13,911 nt of DNA. Source: Streptomyces sp. MMG1533 (lineage in GTDB: Bacteria > Actinomycetota > Actinomycetes > Streptomycetales > Streptomycetaceae). Position numbers and translations under genes: made by a program. Under the pieces are notes generated by a model. The model was given only the letters and a program-made list of their open reading frames with translations. It ran no database searches and was not told the DNA's origin. Position 1 is the first letter of the stretch; every line of letters starts with the position of its first letter. Shown here piece after piece: positions 1-6,106 of the stretch. The DNA is taken from NCBI RefSeq assembly GCF_001279775.1, contig NZ_LGDG01000039.1, positions 1 to 13,911 of the forward strand. The letters run 5' to 3'.

Positions 1-2
1 CG

Positions 3-746
3 CCCCCCGCCGCCCCCGGCCCCGAGCCGCAACCCGCCCCCGGCGCCACCCCGCCCCAGGCTCCTCCGCTGATCTCCCGGGCCGCCGCCGAACTGGTCGG
101 CACGGCGGCGCTCGTCACGGTGGTGGTCGGCTCGGGCATCCAGGCCACCGAGCTGACCCAGGACGTCGGCCTGCAGCTGCTGGCCAACTCCCTCGCCACC
201 GTCTTCGGCCTCGGCGTCCTGATCACCCTGCTCGGCCCCGTCTCGGGCGCCCACTTCAACCCCGCGGTCACCCTGGCCGAGTGGTGGACCGCCCGCCGCG
301 GCGGCCCCGGCGTCACCCTGCGCGAGGTCGCCGTCTACGTCCCGGCGCAGGTCGTCGGTGCGATCGCGGGCGCCGTCCTGGCCGACGCGATGTTCGGCGA
401 GCCGCTGGTGAAGTGGTCCACCCACGACCGCTCGGCGGGTCATCTGCTGCTCGGTGAGGTCGTCGCGACGGCCGGCCTGATCCTGCTGATCTTCGGCCTG
501 GCCCGCACCGACCGCCTGCGCTTCGCCCCCGTCGCGGTCGCCTCGTACATCGGCGCCGCGTACTGGTTCACCTCGTCCACGTCCTTCGCCAACCCGGCGG
601 TGACGGTCGGCCGCGCCTTCAGCGACACCTTCGCGGGCATCGCACCGGGTTCGGTCCCGGCGTTCGTCGGCATGCAACTTGTCGGCGCGGTGGTGGGGCT
701 GGCCCTGGTCGCGCTCGTCTTCATGCGCGGACGATCGGCCGAATGA
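3..746 (+). CDS. Aquaporin / MIP-family channel, 5' end outside the window
   Basis: A membrane channel of the major intrinsic protein family, moving water or small neutral solutes such as glycerol or arsenite. Both pore half-helix motifs are visible: NPA in HFNPAVTL at 258-266 and NPA in FANPAVTVG at 591-599, with hydrophobic membrane segments between and around them. A GTG at 120 is not the true start: the reading frame is open upstream and already encodes the conserved first-helix start AELVGTAALV at 87-116. There is no ATG, GTG or TTG in frame between 3 and 119, so the start lies to the left. The first 22 or so visible residues are Pro/Ala rich, either a linker or an unusual N-terminus. 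The residue after the second NPA is Val, where classical aquaporins and GlpF have the selectivity-filter Arg. The arsI remnant just downstream suggests an arsenic-resistance group, in which such channels export or admit arsenite; that role is inferred. Confidence 0.88.
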   Translation, partial: PPAAPGPEPQPAPGATPPQAPPLISRAAAELVGTAALVTVVVGSGIQATELTQDVGLQLLANSLATVFGLGVLITLLGPVSGAHFNPAVTLAEWWTARRGGPGVTLREVAVYVPAQVVGAIAGAVLADAMFGEPLVKWSTHDRSAGHLLLGEVVATAGLILLIFGLARTDRLRFAPVAVASYIGAAYWFTSSTSFANPAVTVGRAFSDTFAGIAPGSVPAFVGMQLVGAVVGLALVALVFMRGRSAE

Positions 747-760
747 GGCACCGGATGTAG

Positions 761-839
761 GTGGTCGGGTGGTCGGGTGGTCGGGTGGCCAAGGGGTCAC
801 GTGGCCAGAAGGTCAGGTGGCCAGGGGTCAGGTGGTCGG
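761..839. repeat. Degenerate octamer tandem repeat
   Basis: About ten units of an 8-base repeat lie between the aquaporin stop and the arsI homology. The first three (761-784) are exact copies of GTGGTCGG. Seven diverged units follow (for example GTGGCCAA, GTGGCCAG, AAGGTCAG), one of them 7 bases long, and the last (832-839) is again GTGGTCGG. Homology to ArsI begins directly after it, so the array occupies the place of the missing 5' end of arsI. Confidence 0.8.
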
Positions 840-1211
840 CTGCTCGCGATCGCCGAGCCCCCGCTCAAGCTCGTCCTGATCGAAGGCGCCCCGGGCGAGG
901 TGACCCGGCTGGACCACCTCGGCGTCGAGGTCGAGAGCACCGAGGTCGTCCGCGCCGCCACCACCCGCCTGAGCGAGGCGGGCCTGGCCACGGTCGAGGA
1001 GAACGACACCACCTGCTGCCACGCCCTCCAGGACAAGGTCTGGGTCCACGGCCCCGGTCGGGAACCCTGGGAGGTGTACGTCGTCAAGGCCGACGCCGAC
1101 TCCCTCGCCAAGCAACAGGGCAGCACCTGCTGCGCCGACCCGGCCACGGCCGACACCGGCTCGGAGGAACCGGCCGCCGAGAGCAGCTGCTGCAACGCCG
1201 GATATCGGTGA
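840..1211 (+). pseudogene. arsI: arsI (organoarsenical C-As lyase), N-terminally truncated
   Basis: ArsI/CadI-family VOC (glyoxalase-fold) iron enzymes break the carbon-arsenic bond of methylated or aromatic trivalent arsenicals. The retained part is typical: IAEPPLKLVLIEG at the left end, the metal-ligand His in LDHLGVEVES, the vicinal Cys pair in TTCCHALQDKVW, the metal-ligand Glu in EPWEVY, and a Cys-rich tail with two more CC pairs, as in streptomycete members. Family proteins have roughly 35-40 further residues at the front, containing the first beta-strand and a Gln metal ligand (VQLALNV-type); these are absent. In frame upstream are only residues encoded by the octamer array, with a possible GTG at 777 that would give a 144-residue product with an unrelated front. 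I call it a pseudogene because half of the first VOC module is gone. A chimeric but expressed protein, or an assembly fault in the repeat, remains possible. Confidence 0.8.
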
Positions 1212-1319
1212 TTCGCAACGGCTCTCCGGCCCTTCCCCCGTCCTCGGGGTAGGCGTGCGCGCCGTCGCTGCCCATCCGGCAGGTCCTCGGCGCGGCCGGG
1301 AGCGCAGCAGTCGGGCCGG

Positions 1320-1400
1320 TCGGTGGTCACGATTGAGCTTGCCGAGGCGCTCCAGGCTGCTGAACAGCCCGCCGACCCCACCCTCGATGTCGTCGAACAC
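1320..1400 (-). pseudogene. Possible 5' end of an unrecognised gene, continuing into arsI antisense DNA
   Basis: An ATG at 1400 follows the SHOCT gene stop by nine bases, and a good ribosome-binding site (GAGGA, six bases from the ATG) overlaps that stop. The first residues, MFDDIEGGVGGLFSSLERLG then KLNRD, use mostly G/C-ending codons and read like protein. Further on the frame stays open to 828, but from about 1210 that stretch is the antisense of arsI and is Arg/Pro/Ala-rich, as expected of a shadow frame. I therefore mark only the first 27 codons. It could be a gene cut off by the rearrangement that also damaged arsI, or a short gene of unknown extent. I do not recognise the family. Confidence 0.35.
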
Positions 1401-1409
1401 CGACCGTCC

Positions 1410-1823
1410 TCAGGCCGCGAGAACCTTGGCCTTGGCCTGCTCGTACTCGGCGGCCGTGAGGTCGCCGTGGTTCTTGAGCTCGGCGAGCCGCGCCAGTTCA
1501 TCGGCGTGACCGGTGGGCCCTGCGGTCTCGCGGATGTAGGAGCGGACCTGCTGCTCCTGCTGCTGGGCCTGCCGCAGCGCACGCTCGCCCATCCCCCGGC
1601 CCCGCGCGATCAGATACACGAAGACGCCGAGGAAGGGCAGCACGACGACGAAGACGGTCCAGCCGGACTTCCCCCAGCCGCTCATGCCGTCGTCACGGAA
1701 GATGTCGCCGATGACGCGGAAGAGCATCATGAACCAGAGGACCCAGAGGAAGACCCACATCGTGGTCCAGAACACGTTCAGCAGTGGATAGTCCGCAGCG
1801 AGGTCGAGTGTTGTGCCGTTCAT
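1410..1823 (-). CDS. Small membrane protein with PLDc_N-like segment and SHOCT domain
   Basis: A 137-residue protein. Two hydrophobic helices lie near residues 14-36 (rich in Trp, Phe and Met) and 55-73, giving the PLDc_N-type hairpin seen in many small actinobacterial membrane proteins. A charged Gln-rich stretch (about 82-95) links to a C-terminal SHOCT motif at about 107-135 (DELARLAELKNHGDLTAAEY, then a Lys/Ala end). SHOCT is a short C-terminal helical domain of uncertain, possibly oligomerisation, function. I chose the ATG at 1823 because AGGAG lies eight bases upstream; an in-frame start farther up, at 1901, would add a non-hydrophobic extension without such a site. A possible gene start follows nine bases after the stop. 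The exact function is unknown. Confidence 0.82.
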   Translation of the reverse strand: MNGTTLDLAADYPLLNVFWTTMWVFLWVLWFMMLFRVIGDIFRDDGMSGWGKSGWTVFVVVLPFLGVFVYLIARGRGMGERALRQAQQQEQQVRSYIRETAGPTGHADELARLAELKNHGDLTAAEYEQAKAKVLAA

Positions 1824-2177
1824 GGTCGGTCTCCTGTCGGTCGGGACGTGAGCCTGGGGCGCCGTAGTCACCGTCGTGCTTTCCGATCCCGCGTCCAGCA
1901 TGTGGCGGCTCTTCGCCCCGCCGCCTCACCCCGCACGGGTGAAGACCTGGTCATCCGGACGCGCGGGGGCTCCTCGGCCGGCTCCTGGTCGACGGTCCGC
2001 TCGTTCCCGGTCCTCCCGCTCCAGGTCGACGAACGGTTCTCCGCCGACGTCCACGGCCACCCGGTGCAGGGTTCCGCCGTTCCGCCGTTGAACGCCCACG
2101 GGCGAGCCCCGGGATGGTCGTCGGTGACGGCCTCCCCGCCGTCGCGGCCGACGTTCGAGGCGGGGCGGGGCGCCGCC
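1824..2177. other. Gap between SHOCT gene and antiporter gene
   Basis: No convincing gene. One weak minus-strand possibility is a GTG at 2099 running to a TGA at 1926 (57 codons), containing the protein-like stretch LHRVAVDVGGEPFVDLERED. It lies in the same frame as the antiporter after its stop, has no clear ribosome-binding site, and becomes Arg/Pro/Gly rich at its end. It may be a decayed small gene or chance. The promoter of the SHOCT gene should be in the left half of the gap, but I see no convincing -35/-10 pair. Confidence 0.4.
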
Positions 2178-3500
2178 TCACTTCTCGGGACTTCCCGGGC
2201 TGGTGCGGGGGACCGAGCCCGTGGCGCGCGCGGCTCTCGGTGCGGGTGTGCCCTCGCGCAGGTCGCGGGTGGTGGCCGCGGTCCTCTCGTGCCAGCGGCC
2301 GTACCGCTCGGCGAGCGCCACGGCGGAGACACCGTGCAGGAGGACGCTGAGGCCGACGGTGATCGCGACCACGCTGCCCAGCAGTTCCGTCCCGTGGACC
2401 TGTTCCTCCACCACGAGCAGGGCCAGCACCACGGACGCGAGACCGCGTGGCCCGAACCACCCGACATACGCCACCGTAGGGGGCCGCAGCCCGCTCCCGG
2501 CGAGCGCGAGAGCCACCGGCAGCATCCTGACGACGGTGAGACTGAGCACCGCGTAAAGGACGATCCGCCAGTTCAGGTGCTCCAGTGTGGGACCCAGCAG
2601 CACCGCCCCGAAGACCAGCAGGCTGATGGACGCGAGGAGTCCGCCGAGAGTCTCGGCGAACTCGGCTGTGCTGTCCGGATCTTCCTGTTCACGGCCGGTC
2701 CGGTAACGGCGCAGGGCGAACCCGAAGGCGAATCCGGCGACCCAGGCGGCGATGAAGCCGCTGCCGTCCGTCACGACGGCGAGTTCGTACGACGCTGCCG
2801 CGACGGCGAGCAGGTAGACATGCCGCCACTCGCGCGTGACCCATCCCCTGGCCCGGGACCACTGCAGCAGCCGGCCTCCGAGCCCGCCGACGAGAAGACC
2901 CAGCGCGGTGCTCAGCACGAGTGCGCGCCAGAAGACACCCGACACGCCCTCGTCCGCATAGTGCGTGCCGGGGATGGCTGCCAGGAACAGCACGAAGAAG
3001 GGCAGCACCATGCCGTCGTTCAGGCCGCTTTCGACATTCAGTCCGTGACGTACGAGCGCCGGGACGCGGGGACTGGACATGGCGGTTTTGCCGAGGGCGG
3101 CGTCGGTGGGGGCGAGGACGGCGCCGACGAGTGCGAGTTCCCACACCGTCAGTCCCGGCAGCAACGGCCAGGCGAGCAGCCAGCCCGCCCCGATACTCAG
3201 CGGCAGTCCGATGCCCAGCAGGCGGCTCGGCAGGTAGCCGCCGGTCACCAGGTCCCGTCTGCGGACCGCCATGGCATCGGTGAACAGTACGAGCGTCAGG
3301 GTGGCCTCGAGAAGCGCGATGATCGGTGCGGCGTCGTGCTCCAGGTCGACGATGCCCAGCACGGCCGGCCCGAGGAGGATCCCGGAGCCGACGAACACGA
3401 TCGGCGACGACAGCGGCGTAGAGGACAGCCGACGCGAGCCCAGCACGTACGCCGCCGTGACGCCCGCCACCGCCACACCGGTCCAGGCGCCACCGCTCAT
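2178..3500 (-). CDS. CPA1 family cation:proton antiporter (NhaP-like)
   Basis: A 440-residue inner-membrane Na+(K+)/H+ antiporter used in pH and sodium balance. About 12 hydrophobic segments cover residues 5-395. The ion-binding region has the expected motifs: LAPTDAALGKTAMSSPRVP (Asp133 in TDA) and LNVESGLNDG (Asn161-Asp162), the ND pair that marks the electroneutral CPA1 branch. The C-terminal tail after about 395 is short, charged and probably cytoplasmic; there is no TrkA/RCK domain. The ATG at 3500 is preferred because GGAGG lies eight bases upstream; a GTG at 3521 would place that site inside the gene. It is transcribed divergently from the glucosidase gene. Its substrate ion cannot be fixed from sequence. 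Confidence 0.9.
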   Translation of the reverse strand: MSGGAWTGVAVAGVTAAYVLGSRRLSSTPLSSPIVFVGSGILLGPAVLGIVDLEHDAAPIIALLEATLTLVLFTDAMAVRRRDLVTGGYLPSRLLGIGLPLSIGAGWLLAWPLLPGLTVWELALVGAVLAPTDAALGKTAMSSPRVPALVRHGLNVESGLNDGMVLPFFVLFLAAIPGTHYADEGVSGVFWRALVLSTALGLLVGGLGGRLLQWSRARGWVTREWRHVYLLAVAAASYELAVVTDGSGFIAAWVAGFAFGFALRRYRTGREQEDPDSTAEFAETLGGLLASISLLVFGAVLLGPTLEHLNWRIVLYAVLSLTVVRMLPVALALAGSGLRPPTVAYVGWFGPRGLASVVLALLVVEEQVHGTELLGSVVAITVGLSVLLHGVSAVALAERYGRWHERTAATTRDLREGTPAPRAARATGSVPRTSPGSPEK

Positions 3501-3803
3501 GTTCCGGCCCTCCGGATCCACGGCCGTCGGTTGCGATGCGACCCGAGCACTTCCACGCTAGGTCAGCACCATCACCACGGCGACCGGGGGAGCGGTGGCC
3601 GGTGCGGGCCTTACGGGACTCGGACGACGGCGGGCACGTTCATGCTCATGTTCCTCGCCGCGCTGCAGGACATCCCCCTCGACTTCGTCCGCGGCGGCAC
3701 GGCAGGCGCGACCAAGGGATAGCCGGGCGGGGTACCCGAAATCCGTTGTGATGAATGCCCGGGCGGCGTGGACCACGCGCCCCCTCCGACAGGACCGAGC
3801 CAC
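3501..3803. other. Divergent intergenic region, antiporter/glucosidase
   Basis: This 303-base gap separates two diverging genes and should carry both promoters; no clear consensus pair is visible. It contains a tiny plus-strand ORF at 3642-3722 (26 residues, MLMFLAALQDIPLDFVRGGT then AGATKG) whose codons nearly all end in G or C. That is suggestive of coding, but it is too short to call a gene and could be the end of a lost membrane-protein gene. Confidence 0.4.
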
Positions 3804-5525
3804 ATGAACAACCCACCCCCCGCGAACGACGTCACGAACGACGTCACGAACGACGTGACGCACGCCCCCGCGAACGACTCCTGGTGGCGCACCGCGGCCA
3901 TCTACCAGGTGTACCTACGCAGCTTCGCCGACGGCGACGGTGACGGTGACGGAACCGGCGACATCGCCGGCCTCCGCTCCCGCCTGCAGTACCTGGCCCA
4001 TCTCGGTGTCGACGCGATCTGGATCAACCCCTGGTATCCGTCCCCGCTGGCCGACGGCGGCTACGACGTCTCCGACTTCCGCGACATCCACCCCACCTAC
4101 GGCACCCTCGACGAGGCCCGGAAGCTGATCGCCGAGGCCCACGAGCTGGGCCTGCGAGTGATCCTGGACATCGTCCCGAACCATGTCTCCGACCAACACG
4201 TCTGGTTCCAGGAGGCGTTGGCGGCGGCGCCCGCCTCACCGGCACGGGAGCGGTTCATCTTCCGCGAGGGGAGAGGGGAGGACGGCAGCGAGCCCCCCAA
4301 CGACTGGCACGCGGCCTTCGGCGGCCCCACCTGGACCCGCACGCCGGACGGCCAGTGGTACCTGCACCTCTTCGCCCCCGAACAGCCCGACCTCAACTGG
4401 GACAACGCCGAGGTCCGGGCCGAGTTCGAGTCGATCCTGCGCTTCTGGTTCGACCTGGGCGTCGACGGCTTCCGCATCGACGTCGCCCACGGCATGGTCA
4501 AGGACCCGGCCCTCCCGGACCTCGGCCTGACGGAGTTCTCCGTCGTCGCCGGCGAGGGCCAGGAGAACCACCCGCACTGGGACCGCGACGGCCTCCACGA
4601 CATCTTCCGCAGCTGGCGGGCCATCGCCGACAGCTACCCCGACCCCCGCGTCTTCGTCGCCGAGGCTCACGTCCGCCCCGGCCGCATGCCCGACTACCTC
4701 CGCCCCGACGAACTCCACACCGCCTTCAACTTCGACTTCCTCAAGTGCGCCTTGGAGGCCGACAAGCTGCGTGAGGTGATCGACCGCACGATCACCGATC
4801 TGGCGAAGGTCGGCGCCCCGGCCACCTGGGTCCTCTCCAACCACGACGAAGCCCGCCCCGTCACCCGCTACGGCCGCGCCCACACCGGCATCACGACCCC
4901 GATGCGCGACCAGGGCCACCCCACCGACCTCGCCCTCGGCACCCGCCGAGCCCGAGCGGCGGCCCTGCTCATGCTGGCCCTGCCCGGAGGCGCGTACATC
5001 TACCAGGGCGAGGAACTCGGCCTGTACGAGGTCGAAGACCTCCCCGAGTCGGCGCTTCAGGACCCCACCTGGGAACGCTCCGGCCACACGATCCGAGGCC
5101 GCGACGGTTGCCGCGTCCCCCTTCCCTGGACCGGTGACACCCCGCCCTTCGGCTTCAGCATTTCCGTGTCCGCCAAGCCCTGGCTCCCCCAGCCCGACGA
5201 CTGGAAGTTCTACACCGCCGAGGCCAACCAGGCCGACCGCACCTCCATGCTCCAGCTCTACCGCTCCGCGCTGCGCCTGCGCCGCACCGACCCCAACCTG
5301 CGGGGCGAGGAGTTCCGCTGGCTGGACAGCCCGGCCGGCACGCTCCTCTTCGAACGCGGTAACGGCTTGCTGTGCGCGGTCAACCTCTCCGGCCAACCGA
5401 TCCCACTCCCGGGCGCCGGCAGCCCCCTCCTCGCCTCAGGACTGTTGAGCAGGGACGGACTGCTGCCGCCGGACACCACGGTCCTGCTGCCGCCGGACAC
5501 CACGGCCCTGCTGCAGCTGGACTGA
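3804..5525 (+). CDS. GH13 alpha-glucosidase (oligo-1,6-glucosidase/AglA type)
   Basis: A 573-residue cytoplasmic glycoside hydrolase releasing glucose from short alpha-glucans or disaccharides by a retaining mechanism. The four classic GH13 regions are present: DIVPNHVSDQH (region I), GFRIDVAHG with nucleophile Asp226 (II), FVAEAHV with acid/base Glu287 (III), and LSNHDEARPV with transition-state stabiliser Asp348 (IV). The front, IYQVYLRSFAD, is typical of the alpha-glucosidase group. No signal peptide is seen, as in other intracellular AglA-type enzymes. I chose the ATG at 3804, which has AGGA about ten bases upstream; a GTG at 3768 would add residues unlike the family. Oddities: a threefold NDVT repeat near the N-terminus, a DG-expanded calcium loop (residues 43-53, two residues longer than usual), and a duplicated LLPPDTT at the C-terminus. 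No sugar transporter lies next to it, so the natural substrate is uncertain. Confidence 0.93.
   Translation: MNNPPPANDVTNDVTNDVTHAPANDSWWRTAAIYQVYLRSFADGDGDGDGTGDIAGLRSRLQYLAHLGVDAIWINPWYPSPLADGGYDVSDFRDIHPTYGTLDEARKLIAEAHELGLRVILDIVPNHVSDQHVWFQEALAAAPASPARERFIFREGRGEDGSEPPNDWHAAFGGPTWTRTPDGQWYLHLFAPEQPDLNWDNAEVRAEFESILRFWFDLGVDGFRIDVAHGMVKDPALPDLGLTEFSVVAGEGQENHPHWDRDGLHDIFRSWRAIADSYPDPRVFVAEAHVRPGRMPDYLRPDELHTAFNFDFLKCALEADKLREVIDRTITDLAKVGAPATWVLSNHDEARPVTRYGRAHTGITTPMRDQGHPTDLALGTRRARAAALLMLALPGGAYIYQGEELGLYEVEDLPESALQDPTWERSGHTIRGRDGCRVPLPWTGDTPPFGFSISVSAKPWLPQPDDWKFYTAEANQADRTSMLQLYRSALRLRRTDPNLRGEEFRWLDSPAGTLLFERGNGLLCAVNLSGQPIPLPGAGSPLLASGLLSRDGLLPPDTTVLLPPDTTALLQLD
3825..3860 (+). 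repeat. Three 12-base in-frame repeats (NDVT x3)
   Basis: AACGACGTCACG occurs three times in a row, the third copy with one C-to-G change, encoding NDVTNDVTNDVT just after the glucosidase start. It lies in the non-conserved N-terminal extension, so copy-number change would keep the frame and probably be tolerated. Confidence 0.9.
5461..5508 (+). repeat. Two 24-base in-frame repeats at the glucosidase C-terminus
   Basis: Two copies of a 24-base unit (5461-5484 and 5485-5508) differ at one base and encode LLPPDTTV and LLPPDTTA. Six further bases (CTGCTG) begin a third copy. The unit repeats the last beta-strand of the C-terminal domain, consistent with a recent slippage duplication. Confidence 0.9.
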
Positions 5526-5590
5526 CTGACACACGGCGACGGGATCACCTCGGCCGACCTCCCCCGCGCGCCCAGTCGCGCCAGAATCCG

Positions 5591-5637
5591 CCAGGGCCTG
5601 TCCGGTGTTCATTCCCCGCCGACCGGACAGGCCCTGG
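5591..5637. terminator. Perfect 16-bp inverted repeat behind the glucosidase gene
   Basis: CCAGGGCCTGTCCGGT (5591-5606) pairs without mismatch with 5622-5637 around a 15-base loop. It starts 66 bases after the glucosidase stop. There is no T-run on either side, which is common for streptomycete terminators. The symmetry would let it act in both directions, stopping the glucosidase transcript and any leftward readthrough. Confidence 0.65.
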
Positions 5638-5695
5638 TCCGATGGCGGGAGGCCGAATGCACCTCCGGGCGCCCGGGGAGCAACCGGCGCCCACG

Positions 5696-5724
5696 AAAAA
5701 GGGCGAGGCCCGAAGACCCCGCCC
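5696..5724 (-). terminator. Leftward Rho-independent terminator with UUCG loop
   Basis: Read on the minus strand, GGGCGGGGTC (5724-5715) and GGCCTCGCCC (5710-5701) form a 10-bp stem closed by C-G around a TTCG tetraloop, followed by five T (5700-5696). Two of the ten pairs are G-U and exist only in minus-strand RNA; on the plus strand they become A-C mismatches. The direction is therefore clear. It lies 21 bases past the stop of the orphan coding end at 5745 and may also stop transcripts leaving the caspase operon. Confidence 0.85.
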
Positions 5725-5744
5725 GCTACCACCAGAATCACAGC

Positions 5745-5903
5745 TCAGGGCCACACCAGGCAGTACGGCTGATGCCCAGCCTCATGCAACCGGTGCGAGA
5801 AGTCCTGCCACTCGTGCAGCAAGTGGGGGCGGCGGGGCGCTGACCTGGGGTTTCTTGGTGAAATGTGCGTTGACCTGCGGAAACTCTCCTCGGCAGTTCT
5901 CAC
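5745..5903 (-). pseudogene. Orphan C-terminal coding end (gene remnant or small gene)
   Basis: The last 26 codons read HLLHEWQDFSHRLHEAGHQP then YCLVWP and stop, nearly every codon ending in G or C, and the strong UUCG terminator follows at once. This is the pattern of a genuine gene end. Upstream the same frame runs only to a stop just before a GTG at 5903, and those residues are Ser/Arg/Pro-rich and not convincing. The +1 frame there reads EFPQVNAHFTKKPQVSAP, which looks better, so a one-base change in the C-run near 5830 could have broken a longer frame. I do not recognise the family. Most likely it is the 3' remnant of a host gene cut at the edge of the inserted segment; a 52-codon gene starting at the GTG is the alternative. 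Confidence 0.45.
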
Positions 5904-5913
5904 GGGTCAACGC
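5837..5913. repeat. Cluster of GCGYTGACC repeats, two direct and one inverted
   Basis: GCGCTGACC (5837-5845) and GCGTTGACC (5867-5875) are direct copies exactly 30 bases apart; both extend to TGACCTG followed by a G-rich end. GGTCAACGC (5905-5913) is the exact inverse of the second copy. The cluster lies in the gap between the orphan coding end and the caspase gene. It may be an operator set, a dispersed intergenic repeat, or an end of a decayed element; sequence alone does not decide. Confidence 0.55.
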
Positions 5914-6079
5914 CGTTTCCCAGGCTCATGTGCCCTGGATGTGCCCGCGCAGACTGCTGCTCTTGCAGAGAGCCTGCGGCCAGGGCTCGTGTCTCAAGTC
6001 AGTATGTTGCCGGCCAGGGTCCTGTTCGGCGCAAGTTCCTCGCCTTCGCAGAAGTCCTTGCCAGAAAGTGCCGCCGGTT

Positions 6080-6094
6080 GGAGAGCACCTCTCC
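6080..6094 (-). terminator. Short hairpin behind the caspase gene
   Basis: GGAGAG CAC CTCTCC forms a perfect 6-bp stem with a 3-base loop, 13 bases beyond the stop of the caspase gene. There is no T-run. It could be a weak terminator or a 3'-end stabiliser; the stronger leftward terminator lies near 5700. Confidence 0.3.
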
Positions 6095-6106
6095 CGTCGT
6101 ACTGAT

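Noticed and set aside
3..71. Pro-rich N-terminus as an extra fused domain of the aquaporin
   Set aside because: Only about 22 low-complexity residues are visible at the window edge; there is not enough to support a fusion.
1323..3722. 799-codon open frame on the plus strand
   Set aside because: It is antisense to the SHOCT and antiporter genes, both of which have clear families and ribosome-binding sites. Its product is His/Gln/Arg/Asp-rich low-complexity sequence, as expected from a high-GC shadow frame.
4236..5396. 386-codon open frame on the minus strand
   Set aside because: Antisense to the GH13 gene; Gly/Val/Ala/Glu-rich product with no recognisable motif.
5526..6106. Possible tRNA or attachment site in the gap
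   Set aside because: Looked for a TpsiC-arm-like GGTTCGAATCC motif and a cloverleaf on both strands; none found, and no integrase is present.
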